In this document: positions 11,608 through 23,731 of the stretch, in pieces
Layout of the letters: every line of letters begins with the position of its first letter
How positions within the stretch are numbered: position 1 is the stretch's first letter
From: Mesotaenium endlicherianum
Taxonomy: Eukaryota > Streptophyta > Zygnematophyceae > Zygnematales > Mesotaeniaceae
Length of the DNA: 64,000 nt
NCBI GenBank assembly: GCA_009602735.1
Contig: WELA01010851.1
Location: 1 to 64,000 of the forward strand
Reading direction: 5' to 3'
The notes under the pieces: generated by a model
Databases searched by the model: none
Seen by the model: only the letters and a program-made list of their open reading frames with translations
Told to the model about the DNA's origin: nothing
Position numbers and translations under genes: made by a program

Positions 11608-12370
11608 TCAGTGGTAAGTGTCGCCACATGACCAGGGATATCCAACATAGGCTCTTTCGTAAAGAGTGTATGTCGTTAGGGGATCAGGTCGCAGTAATCC
11701 ATAGAAAATATGTTGACCTTGTTTTGCCAAATGCCGTGCTTGCTTTAGGGACAATAGAAGAGTCTTCTTATGACTTTCCAACTCCATATCAGGCTTAAGA
11801 GGTTGCAAAGTAATCTTCTTACCTCCCTTGTAAACAATGCATGTCTTTTGACCGTAGTCAAGCAACTCACTTGTTTGCGTAAGCCTACTGTTACCCAAAA
11901 TTGCATCAACACCTTTGGGCAAGTTTGTGACGTAGAATTGTCCGATCCCGAAGTACGATTGCACCTTAAGCGATAATCGAATCCTTCCAAGGATGCAGGC
12001 CAAAGAACCATCGCTAAGGCAAAGTTCGTCACCTTGTTCAATTTGAAGCAACTTTCATCCCTTGTGCAAAACGTGCACTAATGCAGCTGTCTGATGCTCC
12101 TGAATCAATGACAATGAAGCATGACCGGCCTGAAATTTTTGTTTCAAACGACATACTTAACCCCGAAGAAGCATTATGCATCACAAGCAATGCCCGTGCC
12201 GTGAGAGGAACATGGGAAATATAGAGGTCCTTTACTAAAATCCCATTTTGTTTTGCTGATCTCACGCGAAACCGAGTGATCGGGTCAGTGTACGCGTGTG
12301 AAGCCAGCAACATGAATCGGTGCTGGACACTTGTGCATTTTCTGTAAGCGAGACAAGTGTTCGAAAACAC
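11608..12370 (-). pseudogene. Protease region of element E (fossil)
   Basis: A retropepsin-like block, FIVIDSGASDSCIS, lies near 12080-12120. Downstream protease-like sequence (VDAILGNSRLTQ) continues to about 11608. The region is broken. Confidence 0.7.
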
Positions 12371-12604
12371 TGTTCAAGGTTAGGATCATGCGGCTGAAAG
12401 TGTAAGAACATGCAAGCATGAATACACTCGAGTTCCAAAGACTCAGCAAAGCTCAACACTTGCATACAAATATATCCAATATAGAATATATATTTATATC
12501 GGGTATGCCAGAGAGAACAAGAACCTTTGGTGCATGCGCACAAGCACCTAGAATTTTATGCTTACTAAGTCCTGTTGTCAATAGCTCAAAAGGAGGCCTT
12601 GCAA

Positions 12605-13872
12605 CTATTCCTGAGCTACTCTTTTTGAAGGCCCGTTGCCTTTCCCCTTGGGATTGTTCTTTGAGTCCTCTTGAGCAGGACACATCGAGATCGTATGCCC
12701 ATGTTTCCCACAGCCAAAACATAGACCCTCCGCCATCATGCGATTGCGCGCCTCTGTGTTATCTATCTTGCTGATCTTGGGAGGAGGACCACTTGATTTG
12801 AAAGTGTTGCCCGCGCCATAGGATGAATTCCTATTTGGAGCGGATGGACTAGAACTAGGAAGGAGGGTGGAGGACGTGGGGAACAAACAGGCTGACGTTT
12901 AGGTTGAACGACCGTTTCCTCTTGCGCTAAAGTCTCAATATATCAAACGAGATCCACTATGGTAGTCCACTCTAAACTAGTAACGAGATTAGCGTTGAGA
13001 CGGGTAGCGTATTTTGGCTGGAGGCTCAGGCGAAACAAGTGCATCTGCATATCGACATCGATTGGGACATCCACTATCTGAACTACCAAAATGTGAAACT
13101 TGTTGACATAGGTTTTGATGGTGCCGATCTACTTGAGGAGGAGTAACTTATCACGAGCTGCCTTAGGAGGGTTGTGACGCTCAAAGGAATTACATAACTT
13201 TGTAGAAAAGTCCTCGAAAGTCATCGATCCCCTATCTTGCCCATGCCATAATTGAGGGGCGTCCCCTTTTAGAAAAGTGGAAGCCATCATGGCTTGGTCA
13301 GCAGTGGCAACCTCCGCTAACGCAAAGAACGTTGTAAGTTCTTTAAGGAAACGACGGATGTCACTGCCTGGGCCGTCTTGAAACTTTTCGAGCGGCAAGG
13401 GCTTGTATGACGGTGTTCTTGCCGTGGCCTGCCAAGGAATGGCGGGTGGGATTGGTGGCGCAACGTTGTGGCCAACTGTCTTTGACGTGCCCGGCATTCC
13501 TCGGGCAGCCTGTAAAAATGGACCAACAGAAGGGTGAGATTTCATCGCCGTAACAAATCGAGAGACAATGCCGAACAAATCAGTATGATTGACCTCAATC
13601 ATTTCAACGCGCTTGGCTGTATGACCAACGACGTCTGATAAGTTGGAAAGGGCCAGAGTCTGATTTTGGTTGTCCACCATTATGGCCGAGAAGCGCTCCA
13701 AAATGGTGGGTTGAAATGTTCACGGCGTAAGGGGGTCGGCCGGCAAAGTTCCGCCGGCGCCTTGTTGAGCGGCGGGAATGTTGATGGTCAGAGCCGCGGT
13801 AGTTTGTGTGAGCGCAGCTTGAGTGGCCGCAGCATCAATAGCAGCGGCGTTGGCGTTGGTGTCGGTCTCCAT
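12605..13872 (-). pseudogene. gag: gag region of element E (fossil)
   Basis: The likely start is an ATG at 13872, followed by an alanine/threonine-rich N-terminus, a capsid-like part (FLKELTTFFALAEV, FLKGDAPQLWHG, LCNSFERHNPP) and a CCHC knuckle (CFGCGKHGHTISMC, ~12720-12760). It is not homologous at sight to the gag of elements A, B and D. It is broken in several places. Confidence 0.75.
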
Positions 13873-14010
13873 GAGGTAGTCGAGATATCGCCGGTAAACG
13901 GATAATAGATTTCCCGTCGTGAAGGCACAACGAGAATGCCCCTTAGAATAATAATTTTGTCAAAAATATGTTCAAACCATTAAAATCAAATTTCCTTGGA
14001 AAATCGAGAT

Positions 14011-14025
14011 CGGCTTCGATACCAA
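14011..14025 (-). promoter_or_regulatory. Primer-binding site of element E
   Basis: Reading minus, TTGGTATCGAAGCCG lies directly against the 5' LTR and resembles a tRNA-iMet primer site. This fixes the element's orientation. Confidence 0.8.
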
Positions 14026-14350
14026 TGTAACATTTATTCTAAAGTGTTCTAATCTGAGAATCTTTTCCTCGGTATTCAAGGAATATTTGATAATAGCGGA
14101 AAGAAAATATCTACAACCCGTAATCTTTGCTAAGTCCTCGAGAGCGAGAGCAAGAGAGAGAACGTAATCTATAGAAGTAGTGCTTGTGAGAGTTGCACTC
14201 ACAATGACTCCGCAGGTATTTATACCTGTTCAACATGAGGCACTTGAGTGCTTCGAGTCACCACATAGGGCACCGGTCATGTCAACGAAAACGGTCAAAT
14301 GGATGTGACCCATTTGACCAAATACTCAATATCATGCTCAGATCGTTACA
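14026..14350 (-). repeat. 5' LTR of element E (325 bp)
   Basis: It is bounded by TG...CA (plus strand TGTAACATTT ... GATCGTTACA), followed by the duplication GGTAG at 14351-14355. Confidence 0.88.
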
Positions 14351-15770
14351 GGTAGACGGCCTCACGAGGTCAACTGCGTCTGTCTTCTAGGACAGGCTAC
14401 CCACGCCAACATCCTCACTTGGCTCCTCTTGCAGACGCAGGCATTGACGCCCCTCTATGCTAAGGCCCCTAAGCTGCCTCAGAGCTATGACAACATGGCG
14501 GCGATTCTTCTCACGATGGTGGCCCCCGCTCACCTCCAGGCACCAGGTGGCAATTGCAACGCGAGGGGCCGACCTCGGAGGCTCCCATTCGGCACCCTGT
14601 TCAGCCAACGCTAGCGTCGAGCACCGATTTTGGTCCGTTGGGAGGGGTGGAGGAGAGAGGAGCTACAGCGGCCCAGGGAATTCCAATTCTTCTTCTATTT
14701 CCTCGCGTCCGTCCTCGGACAGCTGGTGTAGAACAGCTTGCAGCAGCTGCTAAGACAGAGCCACCCCAGGCAGGACGCGCGACAACAGCTGTTGGGGAGG
14801 TGACGCAGCAGCAGACCAGGTGGTGCCAGCAGCAGGGCAGGAGGCGCCAGTTCCAGGGCAAGAGTCCTCACCAACTGCCCCTACATGGAAGCTGGGGGCA
14901 ACTCTCATTGAGGCATAGGCAACTCAGTTGACGACACTGCTGGATGCGAGACGCAACGTCAGCTTTGCCAATGGCATGCACAATCTTGGGTGCTACAAGG
15001 GGGACCCCATGCGGATTCCCCTCACGCCGGAGGAGCCCATCTTCCAGAAGCGATACCGCTACAGTCACTTTGAGGATGGCTTGATCAGCATGCAGATGGG
15101 CAAGCTGGAGGACAACCAGCTCATTAGAGAGTCCTCATCTGGCTACGCTGCGCCGACGGTCATGCCATTTAAGAAAGATACTTCAGGCAATTGGTCTGAG
15201 AAGAGGATGTCCGGTGATCACCGTAAGCTGAATGAGGTCACCAAGCAGGATACGTACCGGATGTCTAATCCTGACAAGAATTTTGATGACATTGGCACCT
15301 GCACTTGGTTCTTAATGCTGGACCTACGCCAAGGCTTCAACAAGATTCCCATCGTCGAGGAGGATTAGCATAAGACGACGTTCTAGGGAGCACAGCGTCT
15401 CTACGAGGGGAGGGTGATGCCTTTTGGGTTGAAGAACGCGCCAGCTACTTTTCAGGGGGTCATGGACAAGGAGCTGGCAGGAGTTGCCTGTGCCCGGTGC
15501 TGCATCAACAACGTGATCGTCTTTAGCGAGACATTTGAGGAGCATGTGGCGCACATCACCGCCGTGTTTGACCACTAGGAGGCCGTTGGGCTCAAGTGCC
15601 ATTTTGGCAAGTGTACTTTTGGGACCCGAGAGGTGGAGTAACTCGGGCACTTGCTCTCTTCCAGCGGCCTGGCGCCGCAGCTGGTCAAGATTTTGGCCAT
15701 CACTGGCCTTCCACCTTCCACAGATCTCTCGCAGCTAAGGGCCTTCCTCGGCATTGCCAGTTGGAGGGAT
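14351..15770 (+). pseudogene. DNMT-1 piece: methyltransferase tail and reverse transcriptase (fossil)
   Basis: About 14380-14480 holds a block resembling the end of C5 methyltransferases (LGQATHANILTWLL; compare the LLGQVMDMHVLTW block of DNMT-2 at ~45130). A proline/glutamine-rich linker follows, then gypsy reverse transcriptase from ~14930: MRIPLTPEEP, QLIRESSSGYAAP, RKLNEVTKQD, MPFGLKNAPATFQ, INNVIVFSETFEEHVAHI and LRAFLGIAS near the end. The order methyltransferase-then-RT on one strand is the evidence that both belong to one polyprotein. It is broken in several places and is cut at 15770 by element B. Confidence 0.82.
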
Positions 15771-16490
15771 TGTTATGAATCAGTATATTGGTCGATTGAA
15801 TATTCATTTAAATAATAGAGTTAAATATGTTTAGCCTGCTGAACTTTAGTTAATATTGAGTCTGCTGGACTTTATTAAATCATCAGTTTAATGACTCAGC
15901 CGGAAGCAGCAGGCTGATGTCAACTTAGGTCAGCTTGCTGACAAATTCTTTGACAGCCAGCTGACTTCCGTAGTCGGTCGCAGCGAATTGCCTAGATATG
16001 CATCTAAGTGTGGTGTGGTAGATGAATGGCCGGATGACATCCTTAGGATGGATGGCGATTCGGGATGATGGGAGATGGCGGTGGATTTGGTTAATCGAGG
16101 TCCTACCAACGTGGTTAACTCTCGGGTAGGCGGTGCCATCGCACTGGCTGTTGAACGATAAACTCATTCCATGTACATATGCTAGGCATTGCTCTCGAGT
16201 TCGGCATTCGGAAACGAGGCCAGCTCTCTTGTACAGCTTACTGGGAGAGATCTGAATCCAAGGCGAGAAGCCATTGATACGCACTGTCTTCTAACCTTGC
16301 TTATGTATGAGTTTACTGATTTGCATTATTGATGCTAGTTTACTCGCATTTGACTTACGAGCATTATTCACTGCTAGTGTGTTGTCCTTTGCCGTTTAAC
16401 CAATTAACGGAAAGTACCATAAAGATTACTTGCTGATATAAAGATCTTTATTAATTGTTAATCGCCTATTTGGTAAGTTGATTCATTTCA
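15771..16490 (+). repeat. 5' LTR of element B (720 bp)
   Basis: It runs from TGTTATGAATCAG to GATTCATTTCA and is followed by the primer-site-like GTGGTATCGCAGC. Two U3 repeat units are present. Confidence 0.93.
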
Positions 16491-16641
16491 GTGGTATCGC
16501 AGCGTTTATCACAGTCTTCTTTGTAAGGTAAGGACAAGGTCTCAAACTAGCAACTCCCGAGACATAAAGAACCAGGATAACGAGAATGTCAAAAACTAGG
16601 CAGAAAGCCATGTAGCGGGAACCCGTACCTATTCGGAAGCA

Positions 16642-18008
16642 ATGGCAGATACTGCAGCTAGAGAGGCTGCAGATGAGGCAGCTGCTATTGCCGCAGTCGC
16701 AGCACAGCAAGCTGAGGAGGAGAGAGCCAGACTAGAAGCTGAACAATTAGCAAAGGCCGCTGAAGATACAGAAAGGAGGGAAGGACAGCCAGCTGACGAG
16801 CGCACTGTTGAAGAACTTATGGCATCAAGGGCCAATGTTCTGAGCCCACCTCCTGCCGTACAACTCAATGTACCCCTAGGTCAAATACGTGACCGGCTGA
16901 ATGCGGCAAAAATTGCTGCTGCAGGAGCGAGAGGGATTGTTGAGGACACTACTCAGCGAGTAGATTATCTGCCAATGCTGCTGCTGCATTTGCTAATATA
17001 CCACCCCAAAGTGTAGACTTGGGAGCATTGTTTGTTCAAATGCAATCGCAAATGGCAACCATGTATCAGTCCCAACAGGAAGACAAAAGAATCATAATGT
17101 CTCTACTGCGGGACAGAGACCAACTGGGGTCTCAAACCACTAGTGGTGGTGGCCGAGGGCCTAGTAAGCCCAAGCCGAAACCTCCCCAGGAATATGATCC
17201 TGAGGGAAACAGAAAATATTACCTGATCAAGTTTCTCGCGGATGTTGAGCAGTGGCTGGAGAACTACCCAGAACTGCAAGATTACGAGAAGGTCAGGCAC
17301 ACCGGTGCGCTAGTGAAAGGCAGTGCCGCAGACTGGTGGCTTTACTGGAAAGGAGAGCGTAAGGCTCGGCAACTCGGTGACCCGACGTGGGTAGAGTTTG
17401 TCGAGAAGTTGCATGAGAAGTTTGATGTCATCAACCAGCAGGAGAAAGCTATCTATGCGATGATCTCCCTGACACTGAAGCAGACCACTTCAGTTGCTGA
17501 GTTTGCTCAAAAGTTCCAAGAGAACATGATGAAGCAGCCAGATTTGCCAGAACGGTATAGGATAGCATACTTCAGGTATGGCTTGAAATCCGAGGTCTCT
17601 GGTCATTTTGCTGAGAAAAAGTATGAGAAACTGGCTGACTTGATCCAGGATGCTGACGCCTGGGATCAGCAGCAGTTCAATCACAAGCGCCAGAGTAACG
17701 CTTTGGTGTCTAAGATTGTCAAAAAGCCCCACGGTTCCTACAATGCAGTTGAAGGAGACCAGGCTGAGGATAATCAGGGTGATGAATATGAGTATGAGTA
17801 CAATGCTATTCAGTCTAGAGGTAGAGGTGGTCCCTCTCGAGGTGGCTATGGAAGGGGTGGTGGTAGGACTAAGCCGAGACCAGCCTCAGCAAAATCTACT
17901 TGCTACCATTGTCAGCAGAAAGGCCACTACAGAGAACAGTGTCCGGTCAAGCACCTGCCTAAGGTCGAGAGAAAAGACGAACCTTTAAAAGACAGCAACA
18001 GTCAGTAA
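16642..18008 (+). pseudogene. gag: gag of element B (fossil)
   Basis: It is close to Gag of A and D over almost its whole length, including the capsid-like part and the CCHC knuckle ([14 protein letters not shown], near 17901-17941). It is broken. Confidence 0.93.
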
Positions 18009-18076
18009 TCGAGTCTACTGACTGTGAGGATGTTAGAGATAGTGAGTCCTCACTAGCTGCCCTCGTAGCAGGGATT

Positions 18077-21000
18077 ATGGTTCCTGCTGAACTGGATTCA
18101 CTATGCATGCCTGACAACCAGATAAAGGAGAACATCAGCAACATAGACATCCAGGGAGTGCACGCTCTGGATGCTCATGTTCCACCTGATGTCCAACATT
18201 TCTTTGCTAAGTCAGGAGAACAATACGAAAGTCAGGAAAAGACAGTCCCCCCTATCCTACTGCATTGCATGATTGCAGGTAGGAAGGTGAGGGCATTTGT
18301 TGACGGAGGGGCGTCACATACCTTTATCCACAAGGACTTAGTTAAGCGGCTAAGGCTGCCTACTGTCACCCAAGGGAATAGAAAAATATTCCTTGGAGAT
18401 GCCTCAAGTATCCCGGGAGGAGTTATAACAAAGCCTATTGAGGTCCAGTTAGGTTCTGGCATTGCAGTTCTAACTGAAACGCTTACATTTGAGGTACTCA
18501 ACACTGGCTTTTATGATCTCGTGCTAGGCAGGTCCTGGCTTAATAGACATCAAGCTGACGTGTGTTGGAGCAGAGGTACAGTTAAAGTGAGAGGAGCCAG
18601 TGATGGGCAGACTGACTTGGCACCCACCAGTGCTCTTCCTCTTGTCCTGTGTGGATGGCAAATGAAGGAAAAGAAGAGGCTTCCAGAAGGATGCAAGTTG
18701 CTGAATGCAATGGAGTTCGTCAAAAGCTGGAACCAGAAGGAAGACAGAATGTTCTGTCTGCTGCTAAGAGAGGTACCTCCTCAACCTGAAGAAGTGGTTG
18801 AGAAAAAGGTACACCCTCCGGAGCACCCTACTGCTGCAAACATTGTTGCTCAGTACACGGATGTGTTTAATATGCCTCCAGGACTACCCCTTAAACGGGA
18901 AGTAGATCATAGAATTGATTTATTACCTGGTAGTCAGCCACCCTGGCAACGCACTTATGGCTTGTCTTATGTGGAGAGCGAGGAGTTGAAAACACAGATT
19001 GCAGAGCTTGAGCAAAATGGTTACATTTCTCCCAATAAATCACCGTACGGCGCACCCATCCTATTTGTTAAGAAAAAGGATGGCAGTATGCGGATGTGTG
19101 TGGATTACAGAGCCCTGAACAGAATTACAGTAAAGAACAAGTATGCGTTACCAAGGATCGAGGACTTGCTTGATACTTTGTCTGGCGCTAAAGTGTTCAG
19201 TAAGATAGATCTCAAGAGTGGTTATCATCAAATCAGAATTGCTGAGGGGGATGAACACAAGACTGCTTTCCGCACACGTTATGGACACTATGAGTTCAAC
19301 GTGATGCCATTTGGACTGACTAATGCTCCTGCTACCTTTATGGGTGCTATGAATGACATTTTCAGACCTTATTTGGATAAGTTTGTGCAAGTTTTCCTGG
19401 ATGATATTTTAATTTTCTCTAAAGATGAAGCTCAGCACACTGAACACTTAAAGAAAGTGCTGGACACTCTGCGGAAAAATCACTTATATGCTAAAATGAG
19501 CAAGTGTGATTTCTTTAAGGAAAGTATCGAATTCTTAGGCCACATTGTCAGTAAAGAGGGCATCAGCGTGGATCCTAAGAAAGTCCAGACCATAAGGGAC
19601 TGGCCAGTACCACAGTCTGTCTCTGAAGTTAGATCCTTCCTCGGGTTGGCTAACTACTATAGGAGATTTATTGAGAATTATTCCACANTAGAACTATTCC
19701 ACAAAGGCCACTTAACTGACTGACCTTACTACGAAAGACATAGGGTATGTGTGGGGGAAAGAGCAGCAGGCTGCCTTCCAAACCCTTAAAGAGGCCCTTT
19801 GTTCTGCCCCAGTGCTAGCCGTGTATGACCCCAGCAAACCGGTGCANGACCCCAGCAAACCCGTGCAAGTGGTCACTGATGCCTCTGACTTTGCCATAGG
19901 TGCTATTTTGTTGCAACCTGCTGACAAGACCACAAAGGATGGTAAGGTACGGCAGGATTGGCACCCTGTGTAGTACGAGTCTATGAGATTTAATCCAGCA
20001 GAGATTAATTACTCAGTGCATGATAAGGAGCTGCTAGCTATCATTCATGTGCTCAAATAGTGGAGAGCATACTTACATGGTAAAGCCTTCAAGGTGATTA
20101 CAGATCATCTAGCTCTGACCCACTTTCAGAAGAAGTCCAAGCTGTCGAGGAGGGAGAACCGCTGGAGCCAGATGCTGGAGCAGTTCCAAGTCCAAATCGA
20201 CTACAAACCAGGGAAGTTGAATCCTGCTGATGCACTCTCTAGAAGACCTGACTTGCAAGAAAGGAACTTTAGTCAGCATACTGTAGATAAAGTCCTGTGT
20301 GCACTCACTTCACTAAAGGTGAAAAAGTCCTTCCTTGAACAACTTAGGAAAGCCTACCTTTCTGACCCAACATCTGAGCCCAGCCCCACTACTGGTATGT
20401 GTCGTGCTACTGCACTCGGGTATAAGCTCAAGAGAGGGGTCTGCGTGACTGAAACCACTTCGGGCAGGCTGAAGCTGGTCATTCATAATAACTTGGAAAT
20501 AAGGTCTCTCTTACTAAGTCAAGCGCATGACAGTCTGCTGGGTGGACATTTGGGGCAGGCCAAAACTGTTGGCAAACTGGCAAAACATTATCCTTGGGAG
20601 GGGTTACCCCGAGAGGTCTTGAATTATGTTAAGTCCTGTGACCAGTGTCAGAGAAATAAGTCTCGGCACACACCACCCGGAGGTCTCTTGCAACCACTGC
20701 CCATCCCAGCTGGGCTCTGGGAAACAATATCCATGGACTGGGTGGTCTCACTACCAAGAACTGCCAATGGGCATGATTCAATACTGGTAGTCGTGGATAA
20801 ACTGACAAAAATGGTCATTTTTATCCCCACAACTGTCAAAGTGACTGCACTCAAAACAGCCAGACAGTTCTACAACCATGTAGTATGCCAACATGGGCTT
20901 CCATCTAATATCGTCTCAGACAGAGACTCAAAATTTACCTCTAAATTCTGGAGAGCTTTAATGGGGTTAATGGGAGTCAAACAGCTGCTCAGCACAGCAA

Positions 21001-21818
21001 ACCACCCTCAGACTGATGGCCAGACTGAAAGAACTAACCGAGTTTTGCAGGAGGTGCTGAGAGCATATATTAACAAAAAACAAGATAATTGGGATGACCT
21101 GTTGTCTCAAATTTAGTTTGCGGTCAACAGTGCGGTGCACACGTCAACGGGCAAGACTCTTTTTGAACTCAGCTTGGGTTGAGTCCCTAAGTCTCCTCTA
21201 GATGTACTGGGGGAGTCTTTAACTGATCCTGAAGGGATTGACGACCCGGTCTCCCTCCAGTTAACTCAGGAGTTTGCTGACACCCTGTCAGAAGTCCAAC
21301 AAAACCTGCACAAAGTCCAAGAAAACCAACAAAAATACGCTAGTCAACACCGTCGGCAGCTGACATTTTCTAAGGGCGATTTAGTCAAACTGCATTCTCA
21401 GCACCTGTACCTCCCTGGTGTGGTCAAGAAAAAGCTTGGCCCTGTCTGGGTCGGTCCATATTCGGTGGTCCGTCGTGTCGGTCAGAATGCTTACAAACTG
21501 AACATGTCAGCGGACTACAAGGGTCACCCGGCCTTTGATGTCTCCTTCCTGGAACCCTACATCAAAGGTGATACACTGTTCACAGGTTGGTTACCTGTCC
21601 AACCGGGACCAGTCCCCGCTGTCCGGGACGGCGATCCTGAGGAATATGAGGTCGATGAGATTTTAGACGCCCGCTCGGTCCGTCGATCGTGTAAATATGT
21701 CATGAAGTACCTCATCCGATGGAAGGGTTACGATGCCTCTGGGGACACTTGGGAATCTAAAGACCAGCTGACCAATGCCAAAGGGGCGTTGAAACGGTTC
21801 CACCCACTTGCTCTATAA
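18077..21818 (+). pseudogene. pol: pol of element B (fossil)
   Basis: Protease (VDGGASH), RT (FLDDIL), RNase H, integrase ([19 protein letters not shown]) and chromodomain (YLIRWKGY) are all visible in the same order as in A and D and with few replacements. It is broken in several places. The sequence also contains isolated ambiguous bases that look like assembly joins. Confidence 0.93.
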
Positions 21819-21956
21819 CTCAATTTTCCCTTATATTCACTCACACCAGGTACTCCACACTAGGAACTCTCCCGATCGCGTTCCTCTTCATCAAGGGCAC
21901 TCAGTAGCGGCAAAATATCATGACTTCACTAACTGCATTGTGTTTATGATTGAGCA

Positions 21957-23594
21957 GGACGACTCAAAAGTCGGAACTCAAGAGGAAGAGAAGGGCGGAA
22001 GAGGCACATGCAGAATACTTGCAATTCTGTGGAGACATCGAATCATCCTCCATCTCCGCTCGGGAATCACAACGACTCCAACAACAGCGGGAGGCACAAA
22101 AGAAGAAGGAGGAGGAGGAACAGGCCAGACTGAGGCAGGAAGAACTGGACAGAAAAGCTGCAGAGGAGGCCAAGAAAGCAGAGGAGGAGAGGCAAGCTGA
22201 GGAGAAGCGGAAGCAGCAGGCTGAAGAAGAGGAACAGAGGAGAATCAGCAGCTACCGCTACACAGTGCTGGGCAAGGGCTTTGATCTACTGGAGGAGGCC
22301 TTCAAGTATGCCCAGAGAAGTCGCAGTGAGTCGCAGAAGGAAATCCTCCAGAGGGAAGGGGAGACATCCGAAAACTTTGACAAGTATATAGAGGTCAGCA
22401 CGGGGCTCCTCCTCTACCATGATTACGCCAGGATGGTAGGATATACGGTCAGAGAGGCCAAGGCAATGGCCCAGGTAAACGAAGCAGGGGTTGTCTCGAT
22501 TCTTGGTATCTGGGGGAAAGATAGGGTCATCAGGATGATCCTCATGGACGCGGACAACTTCAAGGACTCAACACCCCACAACAGGTTCAAGGCCATGTAT
22601 AATGAGGTGGAGAGAAGGAGCTGGGAATTCTTGGCCAGGGAAACCAGTCAGCTGGACTTTGCAGGGCACTGGTACCCTTGTACTCTTAAAAGGACAGACC
22701 CTGCCTTCTTCCAAAAGCCCACCGATTGGCGGTGGATGACCATCAACATGAGGGACCAGCAGAATGAAGAGGGCGACGGATGGGGATTTCCTGACAGACC
22801 TAAAGGGGAACATAGTATTGCCCCCTCACATTGCGGCTTGGGACCCAAGATTGGATGGAGTCAGAGACTGCATGAGCCAAGAAATGCAGGGGGACAGAAG
22901 CAGGGCCCGAGAGTCATTCTCCAAAGGGAAGCACGCTTATGCCAAATGGGCAAGTAAGCAGGGGGAAAAGGACCTCTATGCGGTCCGGACTCAGCAGCCC
23001 CCACCAGCACCCAAAAGGGGAAGGTCAGTAGGATATTCTTTTTCTCGGGAAGAGCTGGAGCAGCTGACAGAGGAGACCCCAGAAGTCTCAGAGGAACCCG
23101 GGGACGGCGAGGAGGAGGAGTCAGAGGAAGACGAGGAGGAAGGCGAGGAGGAGGACACTAGCCCCGCCGTGATCCTGACACTTGCCACATCCCCTGTAAG
23201 GGAGAAGACGGGGTTGGTTCTGCAGCAACTCGCTCAAGAGGAGGATATCACTTGGTTGGGAACTGCCAGAGGACACAGCCCATCTCCAGGCAAGGAGACC
23301 CAGTCAGACAGGGCAGACAGGAAGGCTGCTCGGGAGATAGCCAGAGGCCTGCCAGCATCTCCCTCGCAGAGAGGGCATGTACCCTTGGCTCATGTCATGC
23401 AACATCCTTCTGGGATGNCAACATCCTTGTGGGATGCCGGTATACGTACCTGTCAGTTTGAGGGCTGCCCAGGAGAAGGATGCCTCCCGTCAGTTTTAGA
23501 CTGTGCAGGAGGAAACAGCCCAGTTACTACGTTCTCCGCCGGGTCCTTACACAGAGCCACCCTCTCTGACAGGCTTCAGAAGACCCCAAGATAG
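21957..23594 (+). pseudogene. Diverged aORF of element B (fossil)
   Basis: Clearly homologous to the aORF of A and D but only about half of the residues agree by eye. Shared blocks include YRYTV, GLLLYHDYARMVGYT, YNEVERRSWEFLARE, PTDWRWMT, SKGKHA.AKWA, PK.GRSV.YS and PSQRGHVPLA. The coiled-coil-like N-terminus and the acidic run are also kept. Retention of these blocks while the rest changed suggests that the protein was under selection while the lineage was active. This copy is broken. Confidence 0.85.
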
Positions 23595-23696
23595 GAGGAG
23601 GTCTGGCTCCCCTGAGTATAGGGCCTCAGGGACATCTCCCTCCTAATGGCAGTAGGCTGGGGACGGAAGGGACAGCACGCTGTTATTAGTGTTAGT

Positions 23697-23731
23697 GTTG
23701 TCGAGGCGACAACATGATAAGTTGGAGGGAT
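23697..23731 (+). promoter_or_regulatory. Conserved hairpin and polypurine tract of element B
   Basis: GTTGTCG-AGG-CGACAAC at 23697-23713 is followed by AAGTTGGAGGG next to the 3' LTR. It is the same hairpin as in A and D. Confidence 0.8.

Larger units (their letters stand above)
9745..14350 (-). mobile_element. Element E: gypsy-like LTR fossil without visible integrase
   Basis: The 5' LTR is on the right (14026-14350) and a shortened 3' LTR on the left (9745 to about 9975), with 5-bp duplications GGTAG outside. Reading minus, the order is primer site, gag, zinc knuckle, protease, reverse transcriptase, RNase H, then the 3' LTR. No integrase lies between RNase H and the LTR. The alignable LTR parts differ at roughly 10 percent of sites, so this is an old insertion. 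It is broken by many lesions. It interrupts the methyltransferase domain of DNMT-1. Confidence 0.88.

Noticed and set aside
15745-15771. GTTGGAGGGAT before element B as a polypurine tract of a preceding element
   Set aside because: It reads as the conserved FLGIAS-type end of the RT piece of DNMT-1, so the likeness is probably chance, though it is curious next to a family 1 LTR.
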